A DNA stretch of 64,000 nucleotides from Paenibacillus sp. 1_12 (lineage in GTDB: Bacteria > Bacillota > Bacilli > Paenibacillales > NBRC-103111), in contig NZ_FOTE01000011.1 in NCBI RefSeq assembly GCF_900114475.1, positions 1-64,000 on the forward strand, written 5' to 3'. Positions 1-10,135 of the stretch are shown here, piece by piece. The notes under the pieces are model-generated. The model was not told the DNA's origin, did no database searches, and saw nothing but the letters and a program-made list of their open reading frames with translations. Made by a program: the position numbers and the translations under genes. Position 1 is the first letter of the stretch. Each line of letters begins with the position of its first letter.

Positions 1-43
1 GGTATGGAGCTGACGAATACTAATCGGTCGAGGGCTTATCCAA
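1..43 (+). rRNA. 23S rRNA, 3' end (partial)
   Basis: The first ~43 bases resemble the extreme 3' end of a Bacillales 23S rRNA (ACTAATCGGTCGAGGGCTTA pattern). The gene enters from outside the window, and the exact mature end is approximate. A ~200-bp spacer separates it from 5S rRNA, so this is the tail of a 16S-23S-5S operon on the plus strand. Its position just upstream of guaB matches the rRNA operon next to guaB in Bacillus. Confidence 0.9.
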
Positions 44-243
44 AGAAAGGTCTTACAAGCGAAAGCGAGTGAGGCGCGCTGCTCGAGCGCAATGCGAAGT
101 TTCGGATCTAGTTTTCAGGGTGCAAACCTTGAAGCTGCTGTATCTTTTCTTAAGAAGGATATGTTCTCGCAGCGTTTTCGAAGAAGTAACGCTTCGAAAT
201 AAGCGTAGGCTTACGAAGCCAGCTTTCTAACGAAAGCTTTTAG

Positions 244-360
244 TTTGGTGATGATGGCGAAGGGGAACCACGCGTTCCCATCTCGAACACGACCGTTAAG
301 CCCTTCAGCGCCAATGGTACTTGAACCGCAGGGTTCTGGGAGAGTAGGACGTCGCCAAGC
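244..360 (+). rRNA. 5S rRNA
   Basis: A 117-nt sequence starting TTTGGTGATGATGGCGAAGG, containing the conserved CCATCTCGAACACG block and ending in CGTCGCCAAGC. Its first and last bases pair (TTTGGTG with CGCCAAG), as the 5S terminal helix does. It lies 200 bp after the 23S end on the same strand. Ends are accurate to a few bases. Confidence 0.93.
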
Positions 361-365
361 AAAGT

Positions 366-412
366 AAAAAGGAACCTTTTTGGATGAAAATCTGGAGAGG
401 TTTTTTTATTTA
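366..412 (+). terminator. rRNA operon terminator
   Basis: Just after 5S there is an imperfect AACCT...AGGTT inverted repeat followed by a run of seven T. The position fits the end of the rRNA transcript. The stem is weak, so the call rests partly on location. Confidence 0.5.
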
Positions 413-531
413 ATTTTCTAATGTTATAGGGCAATACTAATAAGAGGCTTGATAACCTATCTAATACGGTGGGTTAATAAAATGAACTCTTGTATATGTT
501 GATATTAGTTATAGGGACTGTCATAATATAC

Positions 532-562
532 TTGACATGAAAAAAGCCCTTTTGTTAATATT
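532..562 (+). promoter_or_regulatory. candidate guaB promoter
   Basis: A perfect -35 TTGACA at 532-537 is followed after 18-19 bases by TTAATA/TAATAT. It lies ~50 bp upstream of the guaB start. The -35 is strong, while the -10 assignment is uncertain. I saw no purine-riboswitch architecture between 5S and guaB. Confidence 0.5.
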
Positions 563-595
563 GCAATCATATATAACGGCAGCTACGAAAATTGA

Positions 596-2065
<1,470 letters not shown>

Positions 2066-2081
2066 TAAGAGCTGTTAGGAT

Positions 2082-2119
2082 AAGAAGATGGGGCCGTGCT
2101 GGCTGCCATCTTCTTGCTT
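2082..2119 (+). terminator. terminator after guaB
   Basis: A perfect 10-bp stem, AAGAAGATGG at 2082-2091 with CCATCTTCTT at 2106-2115, begins 16 bp past the guaB stop. Only a weak T-rich tail follows (GCTTTG). It probably separates guaB from dacA. Confidence 0.65.
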
Positions 2120-2187
2120 TGAACAGGCTTGTTAGCTTGTGGTACAATAAGAAATACTTGTTTGTAGAATGAAAATAGGAGTTGATG

Positions 2188-3477
2188 ATGTTGTTATTGT
2201 CGGTAAGACGCGTGTCGATGGTTTTGGTAACTGCGCTGCTTGTCCAAATAGGATCGATGTCTATGATCCCATCCCGGTCTGCGATGGCGGCCGAAGCGAT
2301 TGATTTGAAGCTGGATGCGAAATCTGCTATTTTGATGGACGCTGCTACAGGACAGATTTTATATGAGTTTAATGCGGATACAGCGCTACCCCCTGCAAGT
2401 ATGTCGAAAATGATGACCGAATATCTAGTCATGGAATCCGTAAAAAGCGGTAAACATAAATTAGATGAAATGGTTTCTACGAGCCAATATGCTGCTGATG
2501 TAATCGGATCAGGGGATCTTTTGGCTTATAAAGAGCAAGTAAGTCTTCAGGATATGTTCTCGGCGATGTCGATTTATTCAGCGAATGATGCTTCAGTGGC
2601 ACTCGCAGAGTTCATTAGTGGAACAGAAGAAAATTTTGCTAAGTTGATGAATGAGAAGGCCAAGCAGTTCGGTCTATCGGAGCAGGCTCATTTTATTAAT
2701 GCAACAGGTTTATCGCGAGCTGATTTAGGTAAGTATGCACCTAAGGAATTACAGGGCGAAACGATGCTTACAGCGAAAGATGCGGCACTCATAGCGTATA
2801 ACATCATTAAAGATTATCCGGAGATTTTGGAAACGACTAAAATTCCTTCAAAAAAATTTCGTGAAAAAGATAAAACGCCAATGATCAATTGGAACTGGAT
2901 GCTGGAGGGAAATAAGGATAACGTAAATTTTAAAAAGTATGCGTATACCGGCCTGGATGGATTAAAAACGGGCTCAACTGACGATGCTGGGTATTGCTTT
3001 ACAGGTACGGCAGTGCGTGATGGAATTCGCTTGATCAGTGTGGTAATGGGCACCCCGAAGGAGCCTAAACGTTTTGAAGAAACACGTAAGGTGCTGGATT
3101 ACGGATTTAACAATTTTGAAAAGAAACAGGTACTAGCAGCTAATACGGAAATAGATTCATTGAAAGTGGTAAATATTAAAAAAGGTATAGAGCTGCAAGT
3201 TGGTGTCGCTACCCAAGATGGAGTTTCATTGCTTGCCAAAAAGGGGGCAGCTGCTGAAGAATTCAAAATTACGGCAGCAGCAGTTGATGAAAGCAAGCTG
3301 GTCGCGCCTATTACCAAGGGTGATGTGCTTGGAACGGCAAAAGTGAGCTACCAAGGCGTGGAGAAGACAACAAATTTAATTGCTACAGCAGATGTCGTAC
3401 AAGCGAGCTGGTTCCGATTGATGTTTAGAGCTATAGGCAGCTTTTTTGGTGACCTGCTTGCAGGCGCCAAGTCTTAA
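2188..3477 (+). CDS. dacA: D-alanyl-D-alanine carboxypeptidase (PBP5 type)
   Basis: Serine-type low-molecular-weight penicillin-binding protein that removes the terminal D-Ala from peptidoglycan pentapeptides outside the membrane. An N-terminal signal peptide is visible. The active-site motifs are SMSK (in PASMSKMM), SAN (in YSANDAS) and KTG (in GLKTGSTDDAG), in the correct order. A PBP5 C-terminal domain follows, then an amphipathic terminal helix (WFRLMFRAIGSFF), the usual membrane anchor of this family. Start: TTG 2182, ATG 2185 and ATG 2188 are all in frame. AGGAG at 2177-2181 gives the best spacing to 2188. The guaB-dacA-pdxS order is the Bacillales one. Confidence 0.95.
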   Translation: MLLLSVRRVSMVLVTALLVQIGSMSMIPSRSAMAAEAIDLKLDAKSAILMDAATGQILYEFNADTALPPASMSKMMTEYLVMESVKSGKHKLDEMVSTSQYAADVIGSGDLLAYKEQVSLQDMFSAMSIYSANDASVALAEFISGTEENFAKLMNEKAKQFGLSEQAHFINATGLSRADLGKYAPKELQGETMLTAKDAALIAYNIIKDYPEILETTKIPSKKFREKDKTPMINWNWMLEGNKDNVNFKKYAYTGLDGLKTGSTDDAGYCFTGTAVRDGIRLISVVMGTPKEPKRFEETRKVLDYGFNNFEKKQVLAANTEIDSLKVVNIKKGIELQVGVATQDGVSLLAKKGAAAEEFKITAAAVDESKLVAPITKGDVLGTAKVSYQGVEKTTNLIATADVVQASWFRLMFRAIGSFFGDLLAGAKS

Positions 3478-3585
3478 GAAATACCAGCTAACGCATTGTA
3501 TATTTGATGGTATTCCTGTAAAATGATTGTTTAGTGGTTTGTGGATTTATTAAAATTATCGTATATATGTTTGGAGGAAACGGAA

Positions 3586-4467
3586 ATGGAAACAGGTACA
3601 TCGCGTGTAAAAAAAGGTATGGCAGAAATGCAAAAAGGCGGCGTCATCATGGACGTCATGAATGCAGAGCAAGCAAAAATTGCTGAAGCAGCAGGGGCTT
3701 CCGCTGTTATGGCTTTGGAGCGAGTGCCTTCGGATATTCGTGCTGCCGGTGGCGTAGCTCGTATGGCTGATCCTACCGTTATGGAAGAAGTAATGAAAGT
3801 TGTTACGGTGCCAGTTATGGCTAAAGCGCGGATTGGACACTATGTAGAGGCGAAGATCCTTGAATCCATGGGTGTCGATTATATTGACGAGAGTGAAGTA
3901 TTAACACCTGCTGATGAGGTTTATCATATTAACAAAAGAGAATTTACGGTTCCTTTCGTATGCGGAGCAAGGGATCTTGGAGAAGCTTTACGTAGAATTA
4001 CTGAAGGTGCGTCAATGCTTCGTACCAAGGGCGAACCGGGAACTGGAAATATCGTTGAGGCTGTTCGCCATATGCGGATGATTGTCGGTCAAATTAATAA
4101 GGTGAAATCGATGTCTAAAGATGAGCTGTTTGCAGAAGCCAAAAATATTGGTGCACCTTATGAACTTTTGCTGCAAATTCATGAAACAGGTAAATTGCCA
4201 GTCGTTAACTTTGCGGCAGGTGGTGTTTCAACTCCGGCGGATGCAGCTTTGATGATGCATTTGGGAGCAGATGGAATTTTTGTAGGCTCTGGTATTTTCA
4301 AATCGGAAAATCCAGAAAAGTTTGCTAAAGCGATCGTGGAAGCAACTACGCATTACACGAATTACGACTTAATCAGAGAAGTATCCAAGAATCTGGGAGC
4401 TCCGATGAAGGGTATCGAAATTTCCAAGCTGGATGCAACACAACGTATGCAGGAACGCGGCTGGTAA
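3586..4467 (+). CDS. pdxS: pyridoxal 5'-phosphate synthase subunit PdxS
   Basis: Synthase subunit of the ribose-5-phosphate-dependent vitamin B6 pathway. It condenses ribose 5-phosphate, glyceraldehyde 3-phosphate and ammonia to PLP inside a PdxS/PdxT dodecamer. The 293-aa sequence is nearly collinear with remembered B. subtilis Pdx[14 protein letters not shown] at the N-terminus, [34 protein letters not shown], and the C-terminal MQERGW. GGAGG at 3573-3577 supports ATG 3586 over upstream in-frame codons. pdxT starts ~20 bp downstream, so the two are an operon. Confidence 0.97.
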   Translation: METGTSRVKKGMAEMQKGGVIMDVMNAEQAKIAEAAGASAVMALERVPSDIRAAGGVARMADPTVMEEVMKVVTVPVMAKARIGHYVEAKILESMGVDYIDESEVLTPADEVYHINKREFTVPFVCGARDLGEALRRITEGASMLRTKGEPGTGNIVEAVRHMRMIVGQINKVKSMSKDELFAEAKNIGAPYELLLQIHETGKLPVVNFAAGGVSTPADAALMMHLGADGIFVGSGIFKSENPEKFAKAIVEATTHYTNYDLIREVSKNLGAPMKGIEISKLDATQRMQERGW

Positions 4468-4490
4468 GGATCGGTTAAGAGGTGACCATG

Positions 4491-5081
4491 ATGAAGATAG
4501 GTGTATTGGCTCTTCAGGGAGCAGTAGCTGAGCACATTCGATTAATCGAGAAGGCCGGCGGAGAAGGCATTATTGTGAAGACCATCCAGCAGCTGGATGA
4601 ATTGGATGGAATCATCATTCCTGGTGGTGAAAGTACAACGATTGGCAAGCTGATGCGGACGTATGATTTTATCGATAGTCTGCGTGCGTTCTCGAAGCAA
4701 AAAAAGCCGATCTTTGGTACTTGTGCGGGATTGATTGTGATTGCCAAGGAAATCGAAGGGCAGCCGGAAGCTCATCTTGAACTCATGGATATAAAGGTAG
4801 CGCGAAATGCATTTGGGCGGCAGCGTGAAAGCTTTGAAACGAATTTGGTTATGAAGGGAATCGCGGATGATGTGCGCGCTGTATTCATTCGGGCTCCATT
4901 AATTAACGAAGTAGGACAAGGCGTTGAGGTGTTAGCTACTTATGATGATCAAATCGTTGCTGCGCGTCAGGGACATTTACTGGCGGCTTCCTTTCATCCT
5001 GAGCTGACCGATGATGAGCGGATGCATGCGTATTTCCTCGAGATGGTACGTGAAGCGAAGCAGGAGGGGTCTCCTTGTTAG
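4491..5081 (+). CDS. pdxT: pyridoxal 5'-phosphate synthase glutaminase subunit PdxT
   Basis: Class I glutaminase that supplies ammonia to PdxS. Visible motifs are GGESTT (substrate loop), the nucleophile elbow GTCAGL with catalytic Cys, and the His-Glu pair in SFHPEL near the C-terminus, which complete the Cys-His-Glu triad. About 196 aa, normal for the family. ATG 4488 and 4491 are both possible; the GAGGTGA site at 4479-4485 is better spaced for 4491. The stop overlaps the TTG start of serS, suggesting translational coupling. Confidence 0.96.
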   Translation: MKIGVLALQGAVAEHIRLIEKAGGEGIIVKTIQQLDELDGIIIPGGESTTIGKLMRTYDFIDSLRAFSKQKKPIFGTCAGLIVIAKEIEGQPEAHLELMDIKVARNAFGRQRESFETNLVMKGIADDVRAVFIRAPLINEVGQGVEVLATYDDQIVAARQGHLLAASFHPELTDDERMHAYFLEMVREAKQEGSPC

Positions 5082-6358
5082 ATGTAAAATTGTTCCGAAC
5101 TGAAGCCGATTTACAACGCGTCGTACAGGCGATGAGCAATCGCGGTAAAACGCTGGACGATATCAGTCGTTTTACCGGCCTTGATTCGAAACGCAGAGAG
5201 CTATTGCAGGAAGTTGAGCAGTTGAAAAACCGTCGTAATGTCGTTTCCCAAGAAGTTGCTGCCTTGAAAAAGGCCAAGCAGGACGCAGATGCGTTAATTG
5301 AGGAAATGAAAGGTGTCGGCGATCGAATAAAAGCTCTGGACGATGAGATTCGTATATTGGAAGTGGATCTTAACGGCATTATAATGGCAATGCCGAATAT
5401 TCCGAACGCCAATGTGCCTGTCGGCAAATCCGAAGAAGATAATGTGGAGATTCGTCGTGTGGGTGAACCTGCTGTTTTTTCTTATGAGCCCAAAGCTCAT
5501 TGGGAAATCGGACAGCAGCTGGGAATCCTTGATTTTGAAGCTGCCGCCAAGGTAACCGGTTCAAGGTTTGTATTTTATAAAGGCCTTGGGGCGCGCCTGG
5601 AACGGGCTCTAATCAATTTTATGATGGATTTGCACAGTGACCAGCATGGCTATGAAGAAATGCTTCCACCGTACATTGTAAACCGCGACAGCTTGACTGG
5701 AACCGGACAGCTTCCCAAATTTGAGGAAGATGTGTTTAAGCTGGGAGGAACCGATTATTTCTTGATTCCCACAGCAGAGGTTCCAGTAACGAATTTTTAC
5801 CGAGATGATATTTTGACGGCTGACCATTTGCCGCAAAAATTCGTAGCCTTCAGTGCGTGCTTCCGTTCAGAAGCAGGTTCTGCTGGAAGGGACACTCGAG
5901 GTTTGATTCGACAGCATCAATTCAATAAGGTTGAGCTGGTTAAGCTTACCGCACCAGAGCATTCCTACGACGAGCTGGAAAAGCTGACTGCTGATGCAGA
6001 GAAAGTGCTGCAGCTGCTTGGCTTGCCTTATCGTGTACTTAACCTGTGTACGGCTGACCTTGGGTTTTCATCCGCCAAGACCTACGATTTGGAAGTGTGG
6101 CTGCCAAATAGCGGCATGTATCGTGAAATTTCGTCCTGCAGTAATTTTGAGGATTTCCAGGCAAGACGAGCGAATATTCGCTTTCGCCGTGACGCGAAGG
6201 CCAAGCCTGAATTTGTTCATACATTGAACGGATCCGGTCTGGCATTAGGACGAACAGTTGCAGCTATACTGGAAAACTATCAGCAGGAGGACGGAAGTGT
6301 CGTTATTCCGGACGTGCTGAGGCCATATATGAATAATCTCGACAAGATCAGCAAATAA
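5075..6358 (+). CDS. serS: seryl-tRNA synthetase
   Basis: Charges tRNA-Ser. It has the N-terminal coiled-coil arm (about residues 30-100) that contacts the long variable arm of tRNA-Ser, then a class II core with motif 2 ([15 protein letters not shown]) and motif 3 ([10 protein letters not shown]). 427 aa, normal. The start is TTG 5075, overlapping the pdxT stop by 7 bp, with AGGAGGGG at 5062-5069. The N-terminus Met-Leu-Asp matches remembered B. subtilis SerS, which supports TTG. A tRNA-Ser gene lies immediately downstream. Confidence 0.96.
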   Translation: MLDVKLFRTEADLQRVVQAMSNRGKTLDDISRFTGLDSKRRELLQEVEQLKNRRNVVSQEVAALKKAKQDADALIEEMKGVGDRIKALDDEIRILEVDLNGIIMAMPNIPNANVPVGKSEEDNVEIRRVGEPAVFSYEPKAHWEIGQQLGILDFEAAAKVTGSRFVFYKGLGARLERALINFMMDLHSDQHGYEEMLPPYIVNRDSLTGTGQLPKFEEDVFKLGGTDYFLIPTAEVPVTNFYRDDILTADHLPQKFVAFSACFRSEAGSAGRDTRGLIRQHQFNKVELVKLTAPEHSYDELEKLTADAEKVLQLLGLPYRVLNLCTADLGFSSAKTYDLEVWLPNSGMYREISSCSNFEDFQARRANIRFRRDAKAKPEFVHTLNGSGLALGRTVAAILENYQQEDGSVVIPDVLRPYMNNLDKISK

Positions 6359-6372
6359 TTATAGCCCAAAGC

Positions 6373-6402
6373 TTGATTATTAGTGCTAATGTATGATACA
6401 AT
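6373..6402 (+). promoter_or_regulatory. tRNA-Ser promoter
   Basis: TTGATT at 6373-6378 and TACAAT at 6397-6402, spacer 18 bp. The -10 ends 14 bp before the first base of the tRNA, the right distance for transcription to begin just upstream of it. Confidence 0.6.
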
Positions 6403-6416
6403 GCTTTTTGTCACCT

Positions 6417-6506
6417 GGAGAGGTGGTCGAGTGGTTTAAGGCAGCGGTCTTGAAAACCGCCGAGGTCGTGAGGTCTCCGTGGGTTCGAATCCCACCCTCT
6501 CCGCCA
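6417..6506 (+). tRNA. tRNA-Ser(UGA)
   Basis: The acceptor GGAGAGG pairs with CCTCTCC, with encoded CCA. The anticodon loop CTTGAAA has TGA at 6451-6453. A long class II variable arm and GTTCGAATC T-loop are present. 90 nt including CCA. Confidence 0.97.
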
Positions 6507-6618
6507 TTTATTTTATGGCAAATTTCTAGGGACAAGAGTGAAATTATAAGCACTGTTATGTATAACAGCTTTGCATGAAGAGAGATCAACCCCTTCCCCT
6601 TACCATATAGTTGTTCAC

Positions 6619-6656
6619 AGCCGTGTATCCTTTTAGAAGGGTATGCGGCTTATTTA
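6619..6656 (+). terminator. terminator after serS/tRNA-Ser
   Basis: A 14-bp stem (some G-U pairs) spans 6619-6650 around a TTAG loop, followed by a moderately T-rich stretch. It is the only strong hairpin between tRNA-Ser and the next gene. The rest of 6507-6735 shows nothing else recognisable. Confidence 0.6.
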
Positions 6657-6735
6657 ATGTCTTTATTTGCCTTATCTATGGGTGGATAGAATATTACGGT
6701 CTGTCACACCTTAAGGGTGTGGAGGTGTTCAACAG

Positions 6736-7083
6736 ATGGTGAAAACAGAAGTTTTAGCAATAGATCAAACTCAATTGGTAAAGGCTTGGTCAGCTGCAAT
6801 GCCTACCGTATTGAACCTATCGGATCGAGTGGAAGTAAAAGCCGACGAGGCTGACGCAAACGCCCTTTGGGTGAATATTCAAACAGAAGGTCGGTCATTG
6901 TATAGTTTTGATTTTAAATGTGTTTACAAGGACTCTAGAGAGGTCAAGGTAGATTTTGTTGATGTGGAGCAGGATGGCATACATGTAAATGAGCAGACTG
7001 AAATCATTCAAACGCTAATTGAGGATTACGTACGTCATATTCATGAATGTGCTCAACAACTGCATGCTGTTACCCACCAATAA
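6736..7083 (+). CDS. hypothetical protein, 115 aa
   Basis: I do not recognise this family. The start is well supported by GGAGGTG at 6721-6727 before ATG 6736. The product is acidic, with no signal peptide or membrane helix: an alternating strand-rich middle (residues ~45-85, e.g. SLYSFDFKCVYKD) and a C-terminal helix with several His (HIHECAQQLHAVTHQ). Codon use and the strong ribosome site make it a real cytosolic protein gene. It is 15 bp upstream of sspP and probably co-transcribed, so a sporulation-linked role is possible but only inferred. Confidence 0.7.
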   Translation: MVKTEVLAIDQTQLVKAWSAAMPTVLNLSDRVEVKADEADANALWVNIQTEGRSLYSFDFKCVYKDSREVKVDFVDVEQDGIHVNEQTEIIQTLIEDYVRHIHECAQQLHAVTHQ

Positions 7084-7098
7084 GGAGGAATAAAAAAA

Positions 7099-7245
7099 AT
7101 GCCGAAAAATATTCCGCAGCCAGTCCAATCGCCAAGTGGTGAACGAGGCAGAGAAGTTGATCACCAGCCGAACAAGCCCTTAGCAGGCTCCAAAAAGGTG
7201 AAGCAAGCGAACCATTCCCGACACAATCATGGTGAAGGCAGCTAA
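7099..7245 (+). CDS. sspP: small acid-soluble spore protein P
   Basis: A 48-aa gene with an excellent ribosome site (AAGGAGG at 7082-7088). The product is basic and hydrophilic. Its C-terminal half PLAGSKKVKQANHSRHNHG aligns with the remembered B. subtilis SspP segment PLSGSKKVKNRNHTRQKHN, and the total length is the same. SspP is a minor small acid-soluble spore protein made in the forespore. A strong terminator follows. Confidence is high because of the shared GSKKVK-NH-R-HN pattern and length. Confidence 0.88.
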   Translation: MPKNIPQPVQSPSGERGREVDHQPNKPLAGSKKVKQANHSRHNHGEGS

Positions 7246-7258
7246 ACAAATGAAATAC

Positions 7259-7295
7259 AAAAAGACTGCTGAGGCTACTCAACAGTCTTTTTTAC
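7259..7295 (+). terminator. terminator after sspP
   Basis: Near-perfect stem AAGACTGCTGAG / CTCAACAGTCTT with a short loop and a T6 tail, 14 bp after the sspP stop. Confidence 0.85.
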
Positions 7296-7381
7296 CTATA
7301 AGGCTTATGAAAAAATATGGCTCTAGAATCCATACGAGTTGATTAATTGGCATTCAGTTTAAAGCCGTTACATATCACTTG

Positions 7382-7567
7382 TTACTTATTATTTGTAGAT
7401 AAATGCTGGTAACACTCCATCATCATGCTGTGCGCAACATCTTCATTATCGGTATAGCCATAAATGGTACCCCCGAGAGCCAGTTCTTCACAAACGTCAT
7501 CGAAGACCGAACAAATCGTGATCGTGAAATCATTATAAACTACATAGAACCGACTAATATCCGACAT
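7382..7567 (-). CDS. hypothetical protein, 61 aa
   Basis: Family not recognised. On the minus strand GGAGG (complement at about 7569-7576) precedes the ATG at 7567. The product is small, acidic and without a signal peptide (MSDISRFYVVYNDFTITI at the N-terminus), with two Cys and an MMM run near the C-terminus. The nearest promoter on this strand is the Fur-operator promoter at 7831-7859, which would give a ~255-nt leader. Linkage of this gene to iron is inference. Confidence 0.6.
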   Translation of the reverse strand: MSDISRFYVVYNDFTITICSVFDDVCEELALGGTIYGYTDNEDVAHSMMMECYQHLSTNNK

Positions 7568-7830
7568 ACCTCCACACCTCATTTGTATAGTTCCCTCATT
7601 TTACCATGAAGATTTTAAAAAGAAAATATAAATTAATGAGGTCTTTATGGTCGAATCTGGATACTTAAAGGCGCTTTTTCCTTAAATCGATAAAGCCGGA
7701 GTCTTTTCTACGGGGCCTTCTTAACTAAAACGATCGACAATTTTATTAGAGGTACTCTTTTTACAATAATTGTTATGGTATCTATGATGACGAATGACAC
7801 ATCCTTGATAAGAGGTCATCCATATCTAAC

Positions 7831-7859
7831 ATTGTATTGATAAGAATTATCATTGTCAA
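7831..7859 (-). promoter_or_regulatory. leftward promoter with Fur-box operator
   Basis: Read on the minus strand: TTGACA (complement of 7854-7859), a 17-bp spacer, TACAAT (complement of 7831-7836). The spacer is filled by TGATAAGAATTATCA at 7838-7852, which matches 13 of 14 defined positions of the Bacillus 7-1-7 Fur box. This is the classic layout of a Fur-repressed promoter. No siderophore or iron-transport gene lies next to it. The first gene in its path is the 61-aa gene ending at 7382. The rest of 7568-7955 has no gene I can support. Confidence 0.75.
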
Positions 7860-7955
7860 TTGGAGAAATGAATAGAAGAATAAGCGAGGAGAACAACATC
7901 TTTGTAAAATGTAAAGGTAGGATTATGTCATATCTTACTAATCTTTTTAATAGAA

Positions 7956-7978
7956 GGAGACACCGAATGGGTGCCTCC
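7956..7978 (-). terminator. terminator of aldo/keto reductase gene
   Basis: Inverted repeat GGAGGCACC / GGTGTCTCC (minus strand) with a 5-base loop, a few bases beyond the reductase stop. The T tract is poor (TTCTATT). Confidence 0.5.
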
Positions 7979-7986
7979 TCACTCTA

Positions 7987-8844
7987 TTATTGCTGTCCAA
8001 TTGTATTTAGTTCTTCAATATCTTCTGCGGATAAAATAACATTTGCCGATTGGGCACTATTGGTAATGCTGCTGCCACGACTTGCACCCGGTATCGGAAT
8101 GACTACAGGAGAAAGCTGCAAGAGCCAAGCGAGAGCAACCTGTTGAGGAGAAGCCTCATATTTATTTGCGATAAGAGAAAGGATTGGATTGCTGCCGATT
8201 TGACCTGCGTTGCTAATGCCATTAAGCGGACTATAAGGTAGGAAGGCGATTTGATTAGCTTCGCAATATTTGAGAACTTCGATGGAAGAATGGTCAAACA
8301 GATTCATTCTGTTTTGGACGCTAGCAACCTGTATGATCCCTTTTGCCTCCTCCAAATGGGCAACAGAGACATTAGAAAGTCCAGCATGAAGCAGCTTGCC
8401 TTCCTTCTGCAAATCAGCTATAGCGCCTAATGATTCAGTAAAGGGAACTGCAGGATCGGGACGATGGAATTGATACAATACGATCGTGTCCAAACCGAGA
8501 GCCGTTAGGCTGTCCTCCAAAGCTTTACGCAAGTAGTCGGGATGACCGTTTGGCTCCCACCGTCCATCGGGTCGTGTAAGGCCGCCCTTGGTGGCAACTA
8601 TCGCTTGGGGATGTTGCTGCAAGGCTTTGGCAAACAAGCGTTCATTGTGCCCAAAATCATCGTTATTGAGGCAGTAGGCATTAGCTGTATCAAAAAAAGT
8701 AATGCCCTGTTCAATTGCTGTATGTATGGTCTGGATGCCTTCCTCTTCTGACGGTCTGCCGCTGATGGATAAAGGCATGCCGCCCATTCCAATAGCGCTA
8801 ACAGAAAGACCCGTTGAACCTAATTGACGTTGTGGTATTGTCAT
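7987..8844 (-). CDS. aldo/keto reductase
   Basis: NADPH-dependent cytosolic oxidoreductase of the aldo/keto reductase superfamily, 285 aa. The catalytic tetrad is recognisable: Asp and Tyr in FFDTANAYC, Lys in VATKGG, His in LYQFHRPD. The phosphate-binding C-terminal segment PIPGASRGSS is typical of bacterial members. Physiological substrate unknown. Start: ATG 8844 preceded on the minus strand by GGGAGGCGAT. It stands alone, with a hairpin after it and ~265 bp of non-coding DNA before it. It may act in aldehyde detoxification, but that is not shown by the sequence. Confidence 0.9.
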   Translation of the reverse strand: MTIPQRQLGSTGLSVSAIGMGGMPLSISGRPSEEEGIQTIHTAIEQGITFFDTANAYCLNNDDFGHNERLFAKALQQHPQAIVATKGGLTRPDGRWEPNGHPDYLRKALEDSLTALGLDTIVLYQFHRPDPAVPFTESLGAIADLQKEGKLLHAGLSNVSVAHLEEAKGIIQVASVQNRMNLFDHSSIEVLKYCEANQIAFLPYSPLNGISNAGQIGSNPILSLIANKYEASPQQVALAWLLQLSPVVIPIPGASRGSSITNSAQSANVILSAEDIEELNTIGQQ

Positions 8845-9109
8845 ATTCTAAATCGCCTCCCGTTAATCGTTATTTCAGTTGTATTCAACAGGAACAGGTA
8901 AAAATGAATGACAACCTCTTTTATTATACCAAGTATTTCCATAAGAGTTAAGCACTTTAGATAAACTGCGTTAGTTACTTTAACGTAATCACAAGAATTC
9001 ATTTGTTATACTGGGATCTTAATCCATAAGGAAATGTGTAACAGGTGGAAGCAAGTTTGAACGGAGGCTTTTTTCTAGAGAAGCTTTGTGGTACAATACT
9101 ACATACCGC
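8845..9109. other. intergenic region before tRNA-Arg
   Basis: No gene seen. It contains the reductase upstream region and a TACAAT -10 candidate at 9092-9097, 13 bp before the tRNA. A similar TACAAT and ACTACATACCGC flank recurs before the third tRNA copy at 20755. Confidence 0.5.
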
Positions 9110-9186
9110 GTGCCCGTAGCTCAGTAGGATAGAGCGATAGTTTCCTAAACTGTAGGTCGGAGGTTCGATCCCTCTCGGGTACGCCA
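9110..9186 (+). tRNA. tRNA-Arg(CCU)
   Basis: 77 nt. The acceptor GTGCCCG pairs with CGGGTAC, CCA is encoded, the D arm GCTC/GAGC is intact, and the anticodon stem ATAGT/ACTGT carries loop TTCCTAA with CCT at 9144-9146. The 3' half is the integration target of the island that follows. The element's left end preserves the complete tRNA. Confidence 0.96.
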
Positions 9187-9187
9187 T
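9139..9187 (+). repeat. attL: direct repeat within tRNA-Arg
   Basis: 49 bp from the anticodon stem to the base after CCA, identical to 17695-17743. Identity begins exactly inside the anticodon arm, the usual crossover region for tRNA-targeting tyrosine integrases. Confidence 0.88.
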
Positions 9188-9267
9188 ACTCCATACCTCA
9201 AGGCCCCCTTGCAACGGGGCATGAATAGTACTTGCACCACAGTAAAGTGTTAAAGCTCCCATACTGC

Positions 9268-9346
9268 GGCTGTCCGCCCATTCGGGCTTGGACAGCCGAT
9301 GGACAGCAAACAGCAGCCACCTTCAAACGAGGGTGGCTGTTTTGTT
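9268..9346 (+). terminator. double hairpin near left end of element
   Basis: The first hairpin is GGCTGTCC + GCCC / GGGC + GGACAGCC at 9268-9297. The second is CAGCCACC / GGTGGCTG at 9314-9339 with a T-rich tail. The second is a convincing terminator, probably protecting the tRNA transcript or the element from read-through. The stretch 9347-9685 that follows shows no gene I can support. Confidence 0.7.
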
Positions 9347-9700
9347 GTGTTTCTTTTCACTAAAAGGCTGTTCCTTCACAGTGAGCCTGTTCTGGGCTGG
9401 AAACCGCCAGCCAGCCAGATTTCACTCCCCCTGCTTTTCGCCCTTAGACATATACAAAACTTTCCAGCCATCCTAGATTCAAAGTGAGGTGGAGGACTCC
9501 AGTTTCTATAGGAATCCCCGTATCAGAGATCTTCCGCAGCTTTAACTCCATTAGTTTGAGCCGCTTCATCCGTGACTATTGTTGATACCAGTTAGGCGCG
9601 TGAATATTCCTGCTCTTTAGGAAAACTTCTGAAAGGTTGTTTTAGTTAGCTCCTTCGTCTACGTGTTGAACAGTTCAATGAACTTGGAGGGGTAGAATCG

Positions 9701-9997
9701 TTGGAGTGGTTATTACAGGCAATAAGGAGATCGCAATATTCTTCCAGAGCCGCAGCCGCCAGCTTGTAGATACCCCCCTATCCAGTAAGCGCAGGCTGGG
9801 GAGTGCAAGTATACGGGAGGGGAGGTATCCTGGAAGCTCCAGCCTGGATGTACTGGCGCCCACTGGCGCGGCTTATAGACGCAATGGTAAACTTTCTCGG
9901 CCAGAAGTCTGCCGTACCCGTCTACGCCGGGTGCATGGCGGATGGACGCGGCATACTGCTAGCCGAAGTAGCTGACCTGCAAACATACATCATATGA
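9701..9997 (+). pseudogene. interrupted small ORF, ~98 codons with one in-frame TAG
   Basis: A strong ribosome site GGAGGGG (9686-9692) sits 8 bases before TTG 9701. The frame reads 22 codons (N-terminus MEWLLQAIRRSQYSS), meets TAG at 9767-9769, and then continues open in the same frame to 9997 with a protein-like sequence (PAWMYWRPLARLIDAMVNFL, GQKSAVPVYAGCMADGRG). A GTG at 9803 could restart translation. Family not recognised. The good start signal on one side and protein-like sequence on the other suggest a recent nonsense mutation, an error, or two very small genes. Confidence 0.45.
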
Positions 9998-10073
9998 CTT
10001 GTTGCATGGAAGGTCGCTCGGGTAAGATCGACACGAACTAACAGAGGCTTGGAGTAGAGGAAGGAGTGGTGCC

Positions 10074-10100
10074 ATGTTAAACAACTCGGAACATAAGTAA
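10074..10100 (+). CDS. possible 8-aa leader peptide
   Basis: ATG 10074 preceded by AAGGAGTGGT and followed by seven codons and TAA (MLNNSEHK). It is much too short to recognise. It lies just before the long hairpin at 10136 and the replication gene, so it may be a regulatory leader ORF. Confidence 0.25.
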   Translation: MLNNSEHK

Positions 10101-10135
10101 AAGGCAGAACAGCCGCGAACGACTATTCCGCCTTG

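Noticed and set aside
7855-8146. Plus-strand ORF after the Fur box
   Set aside because: It overlaps the aldo/keto reductase antisense, has a TTG start without ribosome site, and its sequence is not protein-like; the promoter there points the other way.
9706-9975. 89-aa plus-strand frame overlapping the interrupted small gene
   Set aside because: Arg/Ser-rich composition typical of an out-of-frame shadow; the frame with the strong ribosome site is 9701-9997.
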